Assembly: GCA_016794035.1 (NCBI GenBank) | Contig: JAEUHS010000091.1 | Span: 1 to 32,148 of the forward strand | Reading direction: 5' to 3' | Length of the DNA: 32,148 nucleotides | From: Planctomycetota bacterium | Lineage (GTDB): Bacteria > Planctomycetota > UBA1135 > UBA2386 | In this document: piece after piece, positions 15,967 to 24,391 of the stretch | Layout of the letters: the number at the start of each line of letters is the position of its first letter | Position numbering within the stretch: position 1 is the stretch's first letter | Made by a program: the position numbers and the translations under genes | The notes under the pieces: model-generated | Seen by the model: the letters and a program-made list of their open reading frames with translations, nothing else | Told to the model about the DNA's origin: nothing | Databases searched by the model: none

Positions 15967-17051
15967 AGCAGGTCGTCCCGGCCGCTGGCGCGCACGTGTT
16001 CGACCATCAGCTTGAGGTCGGCGGCGCGGTCCTTCGGACACACCAGTACGGCGTCGCCGACGGCGACGACGACCAGGTCGCGCACGCCGAACAGCGCCAC
16101 GGTGCGCCTGCCCTCGGCGTAGACGATGTTGTCGCGGCTGTGCAGCGTCAGCTGCGAGGCGCCGCCGGCCAGCAGGCCGAAGTTGCCGTCGTCGTCGCCG
16201 ACGCCGACGGCGCGGATCGCCGGGAAGCTGCCGACGTCGTCCCAGCGCACCGTGGCCTCGACGACGACGACCTGTTCGGCGCGCTCCATCACCGCGTAGT
16301 CGACCGATGTCTTCGGCGCCCGCTTGAACGCGCGCGTCACCTGTGCGCGCTGGCCCTGCCGCAGCGCCAGCAGCATGCGGTCGGCGGCGGCGCCGAGCGC
16401 CTCGTTGCCGTGCTGCATCGCGCGGCGGATCGCGTCGACGGTCCAGACGAAGATGCCGCTGTTCCACAGGAACCTGCCGCTCTGCAGGAACTGCTGCGCG
16501 GTCGCCTGGTCCGGTTTCTCGCGGAAGCGCGTCGCCGTGAACGCGCGCGGCTCGCTCTGGTCGTGGCGTTCGCCGCACTCGATGTAGCCGTAGCCGGTGG
16601 CCGGATGGTCCGGGCGGACGCCGAACGTGACCAGCGCGCCCGAACCGGCCGCGATCGCGGCGGCGCGCCGCAGCATGCGCTGGAACTCCGCCACCGGTTC
16701 GATCACGTGGTCGGCCGGCATCACGATCATCGTCGCCTGCGGATCGATCGCCGCGATCGTCGCCGTCGCCAGCGCGACGCAGGGCGCCGTGTCGCGCGCC
16801 TCGGGCTCGACGACGAGGTGGTCGCGCGGGAAGTCCGGCAGCAGCTTGTGCAGGGCCTTGGCCTGGCGCGCGTTGGTGACGATCCACACGTGGTCGCGGT
16901 CGCACAGGCCAGCGAGCCGATCGATCGTGGCCTGGATCAGCAGCCGCCCGCCGGCGAGCGGCAGGAACTGCTTCGGCCGCGCGCGGCGGCTGGCGGGCCA
17001 GAAGCGGGTGCCGGAGCCTCCGGCCATGATGACGGCGTGCAGGGACGACAT
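15963..17051 (-). CDS. manC: Mannose-1-phosphate guanylyltransferase
   Basis: A 362-residue nucleotidyltransferase that makes GDP-mannose from GTP and mannose 1-phosphate for polysaccharide synthesis. The N-terminal pyrophosphorylase signature MAGGSGTRFWPASRRARPKQFL is complete. Further family blocks are VEPEARDTAPCVALA, MIVMPADHVIEP, the substrate-binding FREKPD and LWNSGIFVWTVDA. It then reads SVDYAVMERAEQVVVV and WDDVGSFPAI, near residue 250. Length is that of the single-domain type without a C-terminal isomerase domain. Its stop overlaps the ruvX start by 4 bases. GDP-mannose fits the glycosyltransferases elsewhere in the window. No clear Shine-Dalgarno precedes the ATG. Confidence 0.95.
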   Translation of the reverse strand: MSSLHAVIMAGGSGTRFWPASRRARPKQFLPLAGGRLLIQATIDRLAGLCDRDHVWIVTNARQAKALHKLLPDFPRDHLVVEPEARDTAPCVALATATIAAIDPQATMIVMPADHVIEPVAEFQRMLRRAAAIAAGSGALVTFGVRPDHPATGYGYIECGERHDQSEPRAFTATRFREKPDQATAQQFLQSGRFLWNSGIFVWTVDAIRRAMQHGNEALGAAADRMLLALRQGQRAQVTRAFKRAPKTSVDYAVMERAEQVVVVEATVRWDDVGSFPAIRAVGVGDDDGNFGLLAGGASQLTLHSRDNIVYAEGRRTVALFGVRDLVVVAVGDAVLVCPKDRAADLKLMVEHVRASGRDDLL

Positions 17052-17158
17052 GGTCCTAGCGGGGCTCGGCCTCGGGCGCGGCGGTGCTCATCGCGGCGCA
17101 GTATGCGTTCGTACGCCGGTTCAGGCCAGCCGCATGGCCCGCCGCCGCGCGGGTCGGC

Positions 17159-20100
17159 CTAGAACGCCGGCAGCGCCTGGCGTTCGGTCGCCGGTGGCAT
17201 CGGCGGGATCTCGCGCCGGCCCGGGGAGCGCTCGGTGACCCAGCGCTGCTCGGTGTGCAGGTCGCGCAGGTAGCCGAACAGGTGGAAGCGCACGATGTTC
17301 TGCGACAGCAGGTCGATCAGCGGCATCACCAACGGGTCGGCCGAGTTGCCGAGCAGGTTGTCGAGCGTCATGCGCACGTCGAGGTAGCCGTCGAGTTCCA
17401 GCGAGCCGGTGCCGTTGGCGCCGAGCAGGTTCGATCGCACGCGCAGCGAGTCGAAGTAGACCGCGCGATCGGCGAGCCGGAAGTCCAGTCCGAGGTGGTG
17501 GAACCGCGGCCGATCGGGCGCCGGCAGCCGCGCGTAGATCGACGTGAACAACGGCACCACGCCGAGGTCGCCGCGGTCGATGACGAGGCGCCCGCTCGCC
17601 TTCGCGTCGACGATGTCGCTGCCGTCGAGGCGGTCGAGCAGGAATTCGCCGCCGGCCGTGCCGGAGTACGGCGGGTTCTGCCAGCCGCAGGCGCTGAGGA
17701 ACGAGTAGACGTCGACCTTCTCGTAGGTGACGTTCGCCGACAGCCGGCCCTCGGGCGCCGCGATGCCGGGCAGCAGGTAGTGCAGCGCCGGCGCGTCGGT
17801 GCGCGCCTGCCGCACCGAGCCGCCGTGGAAGCGGCTCGTCAGCGTGCCGACCTCGATGCGCTCGGCGTCGGCGGCGAACTCCGCCTCGACGGCCTCGAGC
17901 GGCTGGCCGAACATCGTCATCGTGCCGGTGCGCATGGTGCCGCGCAGGCCGCCGCCGGTCTCCGACACGGTGCTGTCCGCGAGGCCGACGATGCCGCCGA
18001 TGCCCTCGACGCGGATGCCGTCGGGGCCGCGGCCCAGCGTCATCTCGACGTCGTACAGGCGCATCTGCCCGCCGATCGTGGTCTCGAACGGCAGCGCATC
18101 GCCCTGGCCCGGGATCGCGAAGCGCAGCGCCAGCGCGTCGACGTCGGCGCGTCCCTTCAGCTGGCGGTCGAGCACGGCCTGGTGCAGCGGTCCCGAGAAC
18201 AGGTTCGCGAGCCCGTCGTCGACCGGGATGCCGTTGGCCTTGACGCGGAACGAGATGTCGGCGCGGCCGTCGGGCGCCGGGCGCGTGAACACGCGGCCGT
18301 CGCTGGCCTGGACCAGCGCGCCCTCGAGCTCGGCGCGCACGTCGCGGAAGCGCAGTTCGCCGTCCTGGATGTGCAGCTCACCGGTCATCTTCTCGGCCGG
18401 CCGCGGCAGGATCGGCGAGTCCGAGCGCACCTCGAGCAGTTGCACGACGAGCTGCAACCGCGACGCCCCGTCGGCCGGAGCCTCGTGGCGGCACACCAGG
18501 TCGACCGCGCCCGACGGCCGCAGCGTCTGCCAGGTGCCGGGGCCGAGCGCACCGAGTTCCTCCAGCGTGCGGCCCAGCTGCGCATCGAGCTCGAGGTCGC
18601 GCACGACGAACGCCAGGTCGGTGTGGGCGGCGGCGCCGGTGACGAGGCTGCCGAGCATCGCCAGCTGCGCCGGCTTGTCGTTGCCGTGTTCGAGCCGGCC
18701 GCGCAACGCGTCGAAGTCGATGCGCGTGTCGCTGTCGCGGCCCTGCACGAAGATCTGACCGTGCAGGTCGGCGGCGCGCCACGGCGCCGCCGGCAGCTGC
18801 AGGCCGACGCCGTCCAGTTCGAGCAGCACGTCGTGCGACAGCGGGTCGTCCGGGCGCGGGCGCCAGACCTTGACGCGGCCGCCGAAGCTGCCGTGCGGGG
18901 CCCCGTCGCGCCACGGCGCGTCGATGCCGGGCGCCAGCACGGCCACGGCCTGCCGCAGGTCGTCGTCGATGGCGAGGCGCCGCACGTCGACGACCGCCTC
19001 GAAGCCGCCGTCGTCCTCGTGGCGGCTGTCGATCGGGATGCGGCCGCGCATCGCCACCGTGCCGTCGCCGTGCACGCCGGCGAGGTCGAACACGACGCCG
19101 GCGCCCCGGGCGACGACGCTGCCCTGCACCGCGTCGAGGCGATACGGGAAGCCGGCCCATTGCATCGTCGCCGCCTGCGGCTTGACCTCGACCGACCAGC
19201 CGCCCGGCAGCGAGCTGCGCGGCCGCACCTGCACCGTGACCTCGGTGCGGCCGGTCGGCGCCAGCCGGTCGTAGAGGCTGCCGTCGTCGCGCAGCAGCGC
19301 GGTCAGGGCGGCGCGCAGGTGCTCGTTGAACTGCACGCTGTCGGCATGGATGTCGAGCGAGGTGTCTTCGCCGCCGGGCGCGCTGGTCTCGACGCGGCCG
19401 ACGAGCCGCACGGTGCCGCCGCCGGCGAAGTCGGGGATCGTGGCGTCGACGTCCTCGAGCAGCAGCACGTCGTCGCGCAGGCGCACGCGGCCGCGCGCCT
19501 GCACCAGCGGCAGCGGGAAGCGGGCCCGGTCCTCGCCCTTGCCGAAGCCGTCGTAGGTGATCGCGACGCCCTGCAACACCAGTTCGAGTTCGGCGAGGCC
19601 GCCGCGGCGGTGGGGATCGCGCAGGAACAGGTCGAGGTCGGCGGTGCCGGTCTTCGGTTGCAGCGCCGCGACCACCTGGCGGCCGACGGCGAACGTGCGC
19701 AGCGCCGCCAGCACGTCGGTGTCGATGCGGATGTCCTCGCCGTGGGCGCGCACGTCGAACGACAGGTCGGACCACAGCCGCGTCGCGTGCGCGTCGACCT
19801 CGAGCCGTCCGATCGCCGAGTCCTGCAGCAGCTGCACGCTCGCGCTGCCGCCGTCGCGCGTGCTCGCGTGCACCTTGGCGGTCGCCTGCTGCACCAGCGG
19901 CGGCAGGTCGGGGGCGGTCGCGCGCAGGCCGTCGAGGTCGCCCGCCAGTTCGAGCACCGGTGTGCGATCGACGGCGTCCCTGCCCGGCAGGGTGCCCAGC
20001 AACGTCAGTTCGCGCACGCGGGCGGCGGCGTCGAACCCGCCGAGATCGACGCCGAGCAGTTCCTGCAGCCGGTCGCGTTGCGCGGTGCCGAGCGGCAGGT

Positions 20101-20728
20101 CGCGGATCGCGACGACGAGGCGCGTCGAGCCCGACGCCAGATCGACGTCGCCGCGCAGGTGCAGCGTGGCGCCGAGGTCCACCAGTTCGCCGGTGCCGGT
20201 CCACTCGGCGCCGCCCGCGCGCGGCACGCACACCAGCTCCAGGTGACGCAGTTCGATCGGCGCCACACCGGCACGCAGCGTGAAGCGCACCCGGCCGCGG
20301 TGCACGGCGATCGCCGGCAGCGCGCCGATGCCGCCACCGGCACCGGTCGCCACGTCGCCGCGCAGCAGCTGCTCGGCGGCCGGCAGCACCGGCCCGAACT
20401 CGATCTCGACGCCGTCGGCGACCACCGTCTGCAGCCCGATCAGGGAGCCGAGCGGATTCGCGGCGACGTCGACGTGCAGATTCTCGACGCGCAGCAGCGC
20501 CTGTCCCGGCCGCGTCGGGTCGTCGATCCGCAAGCCGCGTACCGACAGCCGCCCGGCCACCAGATCGATGCGCGTGTCGGCGACGCTGGCGTCGACCGCG
20601 AGCCGCCGGCGCAGTTCGTGTGCGACGAGTTCGGTGGCGGCGTCGGAATTCTGCAGCAACGCCCAGGTCGCGGTGCCCAGGGCGACGACGAACGCGAGCG
20701 TCAGCAGCAGGATACGGCGCCAGCTCAT
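17159..20728 (-). CDS. Giant AsmA/YhdP-like envelope protein
   Basis: A 1189-residue protein with one N-terminal membrane anchor (RRILLLTLAFVVALGTATWALL) and then almost uninterrupted short beta strands. Examples are IDLVAGRLSVRGLRI, LLRVENLHVDV and GELHIQDGELRFRDVRAEL. The C-terminal third contains the AsmA/YhdP-like block (GEFLLDRLDGSDIVDAKASGRL, then LGVVPLFTSIY and GNGTGSLELDGYLDVRM-type strands). The family forms long beta-grooves spanning the periplasm that move or organise phospholipids between the membranes. Mid-length compared with known members. Whether it transports lipid here is inference. It stands alone on the minus strand, 107 bases upstream of manC, and is divergent from the histone-fold gene. 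Confidence 0.82.
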   Translation of the reverse strand: MSWRRILLLTLAFVVALGTATWALLQNSDAATELVAHELRRRLAVDASVADTRIDLVAGRLSVRGLRIDDPTRPGQALLRVENLHVDVAANPLGSLIGLQTVVADGVEIEFGPVLPAAEQLLRGDVATGAGGGIGALPAIAVHRGRVRFTLRAGVAPIELRHLELVCVPRAGGAEWTGTGELVDLGATLHLRGDVDLASGSTRLVVAIRDLPLGTAQRDRLQELLGVDLGGFDAAARVRELTLLGTLPGRDAVDRTPVLELAGDLDGLRATAPDLPPLVQQATAKVHASTRDGGSASVQLLQDSAIGRLEVDAHATRLWSDLSFDVRAHGEDIRIDTDVLAALRTFAVGRQVVAALQPKTGTADLDLFLRDPHRRGGLAELELVLQGVAITYDGFGKGEDRARFPLPLVQARGRVRLRDDVLLLEDVDATIPDFAGGGTVRLVGRVETSAPGGEDTSLDIHADSVQFNEHLRAALTALLRDDGSLYDRLAPTGRTEVTVQVRPRSSLPGGWSVEVKPQAATMQWAGFPYRLDAVQGSVVARGAGVVFDLAGVHGDGTVAMRGRIPIDSRHEDDGGFEAVVDVRRLAIDDDLRQAVAVLAPGIDAPWRDGAPHGSFGGRVKVWRPRPDDPLSHDVLLELDGVGLQLPAAPWRAADLHGQIFVQGRDSDTRIDFDALRGRLEHGNDKPAQLAMLGSLVTGAAAHTDLAFVVRDLELDAQLGRTLEELGALGPGTWQTLRPSGAVDLVCRHEAPADGASRLQLVVQLLEVRSDSPILPRPAEKMTGELHIQDGELRFRDVRAELEGALVQASDGRVFTRPAPDGRADISFRVKANGIPVDDGLANLFSGPLHQAVLDRQLKGRADVDALALRFAIPGQGDALPFETTIGGQMRLYDVEMTLGRGPDGIRVEGIGGIVGLADSTVSETGGGLRGTMRTGTMTMFGQPLEAVEAEFAADAERIEVGTLTSRFHGGSVRQARTDAPALHYLLPGIAAPEGRLSANVTYEKVDVYSFLSACGWQNPPYSGTAGGEFLLDRLDGSDIVDAKASGRLVIDRGDLGVVPLFTSIYARLPAPDRPRFHHLGLDFRLADRAVYFDSLRVRSNLLGANGTGSLELDGYLDVRMTLDNLLGNSADPLVMPLIDLLSQNIVRFHLFGYLRDLHTEQRWVTERSPGRREIPPMPPATERQALPAF

Positions 20729-21059
20729 GGAATCGGGGGCGTCACTCTAGTGCCGCGCGCAGCCGCGTGCAGTGGCATTCTCGGGCGCCGTGTGGCGGCG
20801 CGGTACGGCGGCTGGCGTGGGTGCGCATGGCGCTCGCCGACGAGCGTCGATCGCGCTCCACGACGCGCGCGAGACGCGCCGCGAGCGCATCGGATTCCGG
20901 GTCGAGGAAACGTCGAGAACGGCCTCGGACAGCGGGTTTCCATGCGGATTTTCCATTGACAGTCGCGGCGAGGGCGCCAAACTTCGCCGCCAGTTCGCGG
21001 GCGGCGCGGCACGTTGGCCGTGGCCTGGCGAACCAAGTCCACTCGAACTGGTACACCCG
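20729..21059. other. 331-base regulatory interval between the AsmA-like gene and the histone-fold gene
   Basis: No credible gene. A TAGAGT -10-like element for the minus-strand AsmA gene lies at 20744-20749, and a TTGACA-containing promoter for the histone-fold gene lies at 20956-20984. A long frame runs through it into the histone-fold gene, but the translation is Arg/Ala-rich noise until MAAKK at 21060. Confidence 0.6.
20956..20984 (+). promoter_or_regulatory. Putative sigma-70 promoter of the histone-fold gene
   Basis: A perfect -35 TTGACA (20956-20961) is followed by a 17-base spacer and the weak -10 AAACTT (20979-20984). Transcription would begin near 20991 and give a leader of about 69 bases. 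A consensus -35 is rare in this GC-rich window and suggests high expression. Confidence 0.5.
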
Positions 21060-21260
21060 ATGGCTGCCAAGAAGAACAAGAAGAGCGCGTCCGGCGATCT
21101 GATCATCTCCAAGTCGCGCACCAAGGCTGCGGTCAAGAAGTCGAACGTTTCGTCCGACTTCTACGGCGCGCTCGACAGCGCCGTGCGCGTCATGATCGCG
21201 GGCGCAGAGAAGCGCGCGCAGGCGAACGGCCGCAAGACGCTCCGCCCGCAGGATCTGTAA
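21060..21260 (+). CDS. Bacterial histone-fold protein with lysine-rich N-terminal tail
   Basis: A 66-residue basic protein that I assign to the histone fold. Residues 1-13 are a lysine-rich tail (MAAKKNKKSASGD). Residues ~14-28 could form helix 1. Residues 30-56 (VSSDFYGALDSAVRVMIAGAEKRAQANG) match the long central helix of archaeal and bacterial histones. GRKTLRPQDL (57-66) matches the L2 loop and start of helix 3 (GRKT-x-K-x-x-DI/L in archaeal HMfB). The Arg58-Asp65 spacing equals that of the archaeal R-D clamp. The third helix is almost absent, as in Bdellovibrio HBb, which forms dimers rather than long tetramer-based fibres. About 10 Lys and 5 Arg against 5 acidic residues give a strong positive charge. 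Predicted role: chromosome binding. It has its own promoter and terminator. No good Shine-Dalgarno is visible. Alternative: a DUF1931-like pseudo-histone. Confidence 0.85.
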   Translation: MAAKKNKKSASGDLIISKSRTKAAVKKSNVSSDFYGALDSAVRVMIAGAEKRAQANGRKTLRPQDL

Positions 21261-21328
21261 GGTCCGGCCGGCTGTTCGCCGTCCCCGTCGGCACGTGTCG
21301 ATGGGCGATGGCGTGAAACGTCCTTTGC

Positions 21329-21370
21329 GACCCGGGTGCCACGCGAGTGGGACCCGGGTCGTCTTGTTTC
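21329..21370 (+). terminator. Strong intrinsic terminator after the histone-fold gene
   Basis: Fourteen bases at 21329-21342 (GACCCGGGTGCCAC) pair with 21347-21360 with one mismatch around a GCGA tetraloop, followed by GTCTTGTTTC. The symmetric stem may also serve the convergent acyltransferase gene on the minus strand. Confidence 0.88.
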
Positions 21371-21381
21371 CGGGGCGCTCG

Positions 21382-22170
21382 TCAGCCGTGGTCGTCGGCG
21401 GCGCCGAGCCTCGCGAAGCCGTCGCGTTCGCCAGCCAGCAGCTGCGCGCGCACGCGCTCACCGATGCGCTCGAGTTCGACCTCGTCGCAGTCCGCGGCGA
21501 CGTGCACCGGGTCGCCGTAGTGCACGCGCAGGCGCGCGAACGGCTTCGGGATCGTGAAGCGATCCCAGCTGCGCAGGCGCCAGGCGCGGTCGCAGGCGAC
21601 CGACACCGGCAGGATCGCGGCGCCGGTCGCGCGCGCGAGCCAGGGCACGCCGGTGTTCATCGTGTGCCGCGGACCGCGTGGTCCATCGGGCGTGACGACG
21701 AGCCGGCCGCCGCCGTGCAGCCGCGCGGCCATCTCGCGCATCGCGCGCGCGCCGCCGCGGCTCAACGAACCGCGGATCGCGCGGTAGCCGAAGCTGCGCA
21801 GCGCCTTCGTCGCCAGGCTGCCGTCGTCGCTCGGCGACACCAGCACGTCGATGCCGCGCGCGCGATGCCAGCGCAGCGGCATCAGGCACAGCATCCGGCC
21901 GTGCCACATCGCGACCAGCCAGGTGGCGTCGCTGCGCAGCGTCGCGAAGCCGGGCTCGCCGGTGCGCTGCACGCGCCAGGTGACGGCCAGCAACCGCAGC
22001 AGCGCGGGGGCCAGCAGCGCCAGCAGCAGGTCGCCGACGCGGCGGCGGAACCGGCGCCACCGCACCAGGCCGATCGCGTTGCGTCCGGCGGCGGCGCGCT
22101 CGGCGGCGCGGCGGGCCACCGCGTCGCGTCGTCGCTGTCGTGCCTGCCGGGGATCCACGGCCGCCAGCAT
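21382..22170 (-). CDS. DUF374-family lysophospholipid acyltransferase-like protein
   Basis: A 262-residue protein of the DUF374 branch of lipid acyltransferases, related to LpxL-type enzymes acting on lipid A-like molecules. A basic N-terminus precedes a hydrophobic segment (VGDLLLALLAPALLRLLAVTW). Core motifs follow: ATWLVAMWHGRMLCLMPL with the candidate catalytic His, SPSDDGSLATKALRSFGY and IRGSLSRGGARAMREM. The block VVTPDGPRGPRH is diagnostic of DUF374. TGAAILPVSVACDRAWRLRSWDRFTIPKPFARL completes the fold. It probably transfers an acyl chain at the inner membrane; donor and acceptor are unknown. I use the ATG at 22170, with a GTG at 22194 as alternative. It is divergent from fdsG and convergent with the histone-fold gene. 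Confidence 0.88.
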   Translation of the reverse strand: MLAAVDPRQARQRRRDAVARRAAERAAAGRNAIGLVRWRRFRRRVGDLLLALLAPALLRLLAVTWRVQRTGEPGFATLRSDATWLVAMWHGRMLCLMPLRWHRARGIDVLVSPSDDGSLATKALRSFGYRAIRGSLSRGGARAMREMAARLHGGGRLVVTPDGPRGPRHTMNTGVPWLARATGAAILPVSVACDRAWRLRSWDRFTIPKPFARLRVHYGDPVHVAADCDEVELERIGERVRAQLLAGERDGFARLGAADDHG

Positions 22171-22229
22171 GGCATCGGCGCGCTCGCCGTGCACGCGACC
22201 AACGCGGTGGCCCGGGCGTTCGTTTCTGA

Positions 22230-22235
22230 TACAAA
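22230..22235 (+). promoter_or_regulatory. Putative -10 element of the formate dehydrogenase operon
   Basis: TACAAA (4 of 6 matches) lies 6 bases before the GTG at 22242, so a normal start point would fall on the start codon. It sits within the imperfect dyad GTTTCTGATACAAAC (22222-22236 region) shared with the divergent acyltransferase gene. No clear -35 is visible. Confidence 0.35.
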
Positions 22236-22241
22236 CGCGCC

Positions 22242-22781
22242 GTGACCAAGCGTCCCGAACCGCGCCCGCCGGCGCCCGCCGGCAGCGGCGCCGACACCGA
22301 CCCGAGCCGTGCCGCGATCGACGCCGCGATCGACGCCGCGATTGCCGAGAACCGCGATCTGCGCGGCGCCACGCTGCCGATCCTGCACGCGATCCAGGAC
22401 CGGCTCGGCTACGTGCCGCCGGCGGCGCTCGACCGCATCGCGAAAGCCCTGAACCTGTCGCGCGCCGACGTGCACGGCGTGCTGACGTTCTACCACGACT
22501 TCCGCACGTCGCCGCCGGGCCGGCACGTGCTCAAGCTGTGCCGCGCCGAGGCGTGCCAGGCGATGGGCTGCGAGCGCGTCGAACGGCACCTGGCCGAGCG
22601 CCACGGCGCCGCGATGCATGGCACGACCAGCGACGGCCGCCTGACCGTCGAGCCGGTCTACTGCCTGGGCAACTGCGCGCTGTCGCCGTCGCTGCTGCTC
22701 GACGGCCGCGTGCACGGCCGGGTGACGCCGGAGCGGCTCGACGCGTTGCTGGCGGGGCTGGCGGCGGAGGAACGCGCATGA
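22242..22781 (+). CDS. fdsG: NAD-dependent formate dehydrogenase, gamma subunit (NuoE-like)
   Basis: A 179-residue thioredoxin-fold [2Fe-2S] protein that passes electrons within soluble formate dehydrogenase. Cluster ligands are Cys100, Cys105, Cys141 and Cys145 (LCRAEACQAMGC and VYCLGNCALSP). The N-terminal helices (LPILHAIQDRLGYVPPAALDRIA, DVHGVLTFYHDF) are shared with NuoE of complex I. Gene context with a fused molybdopterin subunit and fdsD identifies it as FdsG rather than NuoE. An Ala/Pro-rich N-terminal extension of about 25 residues is unusual. The GTG at 22242 has no Shine-Dalgarno. It overlaps fdsB by ATGA at 22778-22781. Confidence 0.93.
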   Translation: MTKRPEPRPPAPAGSGADTDPSRAAIDAAIDAAIAENRDLRGATLPILHAIQDRLGYVPPAALDRIAKALNLSRADVHGVLTFYHDFRTSPPGRHVLKLCRAEACQAMGCERVERHLAERHGAAMHGTTSDGRLTVEPVYCLGNCALSPSLLLDGRVHGRVTPERLDALLAGLAAEERA

Positions 22782-24310
22782 CGACCACCGTCTACGTGCC
22801 GCGCGACAGCGCGGCGCTGTCGGTCGGCGCCGAAGCCGTCGCCGAGGCGATCGTCGCCGGGGCGCGCGCCGGCGGGCACGACGTGCAGGTCGTGCGCAAC
22901 GGCTCGCGCGGCATGCTGTGGCTCGAGCCGCTGGTCGAGGTGGCGACGGCGAACGGCCGCATCGCCTATGGGCCGGTCGCGCCGGGTGACGTCGAGGGCC
23001 TGTTCGCGGCCGGCTTCCTGCGGGGCGGCGACCACGCGCTGTGCCACGGTCCGACCGACAAGATCCCGTACTTCGCGCAGCAGACGCGGCTGACGTTCGC
23101 GCGGGTCGGCGTCACCGATCCGCTGAGTCTCGAGCACTACCGGGCGCACGGCGGTCTCGTCGGGCTGCAGCGGGCCATCACGATGGCGCCGGCGGCGATC
23201 GTCGACGAGGTCGTGCAGTCGGGCCTGCGCGGCCGCGGCGGCGCCGGCTTCCCGGCCGGCATCAAGTGGCGCACGGTGCTCGGCGCCTCGGCCGACCAGA
23301 AGTACATCGCCTGCAACGCCGACGAAGGCGACTCCGGCACCTTCAGCGACCGCATGGTCATGGAGGGCGATCCGTACCTGCTGCTCGAGGGCATGGCGAT
23401 CGCCGGTCTCGCGGTGGGGGCGACCGAGGGCTGGATCTACCTGCGCTCCGAGTACCCGGACGCGCGCGTCGCGCTGGTGACCGCGATCCAGCGCGCGCGC
23501 GCCGCCGGCTGGCTCGGCGACGACGTGCTCGGCAGCGGCAGGCAGTTCGACGTGCAGCTGCGCATCGGCGCCGGCTCGTACATCTGCGGCGAGGAGACCG
23601 CGATGCTCGAGAGCCTCGAGGGCAAGCGCGGCATGGTGCGGCCGAAGCCGCCGTTGCCGGCGCTCGCGGGCCTGTGGGGCAAGCCGACGGTCGTCAACAA
23701 CGTGATGACGCTGGCGGCCGCCCCCTGGATCCTGCAGCACGGCGGCGCGGCCTACGCGGCGCACGGCGTCGGCCGCAGCAAGGGCACGTTGCCGTTCCAG
23801 CTCGCCGGCAACGTCAAGCACGGCGGCCTGGTCGAGGTGCCGTTCGGCATCACGCTGCGCGAACTGCTGCACGACTTCGGCGGCGGCACCGCATCGGGCC
23901 GCAAGATCCGCGCGGTGCAGGTCGGCGGCCCGCTCGGCGCCTATCTGCCGGCCAGCAGGTTCGACCTGCCGCTCGACTACGAACCGTTCGCGGCCGCCGG
24001 TGGCATGATCGGCCACGGCGGCATCGTGGTGTTCGACGACACCGTCGACATGGCGAAGATGGCGCGCTACGCGATGGAGTTCTGCGCCATCGAGTCGTGC
24101 GGCAAGTGCACGCCGTGTCGCATCGGCAGCACGCGCGGCAAGGAAGTCATCGACCGCATCGTCGCCGGCGAACGACGCGAGGCGAACGTGGCGCTGCTGC
24201 AGGATCTGTGCACGACGATGAAGGACACGTCGCTGTGCGCGATGGGCGGTTTGACGCCGCTGCCGGTGCTGAGTGCGCTCGAGCACTTCCCGGAGGACTT
24301 CGCGCGCTAG
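22778..24310 (+). CDS. fdsB: NAD-dependent formate dehydrogenase, beta subunit (NuoF-like)
   Basis: A 510-residue subunit that carries FMN and a [4Fe-4S] cluster and reduces NAD. The first ~120 residues form an NuoE-like thioredoxin domain lacking the full cysteine set. The FMN/NADH domain has GLRGRGGAGFPAGIKW, YIACNADEGDSGTFSDR and GAGSYICGEETAMLESLEG. The C-terminal cluster ligands are Cys441, Cys444, Cys447 (SCGKCTPCRIG) and Cys487 (TSLCAMG). Fusion of an E-like domain to F is typical of FdsB. GGAGG at 22766-22770, 7 bases before the ATG, is the best Shine-Dalgarno in this operon. The neighbour downstream is not fdsA but a CHAT-domain gene. Confidence 0.95.
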   Translation: MTTTVYVPRDSAALSVGAEAVAEAIVAGARAGGHDVQVVRNGSRGMLWLEPLVEVATANGRIAYGPVAPGDVEGLFAAGFLRGGDHALCHGPTDKIPYFAQQTRLTFARVGVTDPLSLEHYRAHGGLVGLQRAITMAPAAIVDEVVQSGLRGRGGAGFPAGIKWRTVLGASADQKYIACNADEGDSGTFSDRMVMEGDPYLLLEGMAIAGLAVGATEGWIYLRSEYPDARVALVTAIQRARAAGWLGDDVLGSGRQFDVQLRIGAGSYICGEETAMLESLEGKRGMVRPKPPLPALAGLWGKPTVVNNVMTLAAAPWILQHGGAAYAAHGVGRSKGTLPFQLAGNVKHGGLVEVPFGITLRELLHDFGGGTASGRKIRAVQVGGPLGAYLPASRFDLPLDYEPFAAAGGMIGHGGIVVFDDTVDMAKMARYAMEFCAIESCGKCTPCRIGSTRGKEVIDRIVAGERREANVALLQDLCTTMKDTSLCAMGGLTPLPVLSALEHFPEDFAR

Positions 24311-24391
24311 GTCCGGCGCGGTTGCGTTCGGGCAGGGGCGGGCGTCGCGTTCGCGGTCGCGCTGGTCTAAGCTGGTCGGCGAGGTCTCGCC

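Noticed and set aside
17084..20959. A 1291-codon frame on the plus strand
   Set aside because: It lies antisense to the AsmA-like gene. Its translation is a monotonous Arg/Ala/Val/Asp/Gln mix with no motif or fold, as expected from the complementary strand of a GC-rich gene.
20772..21059. A 96-residue N-terminal extension of the histone-fold protein
   Set aside because: The extension is compositional noise and covers the likely promoter. MAAKK at 21060 fits the tail of a small basic protein.
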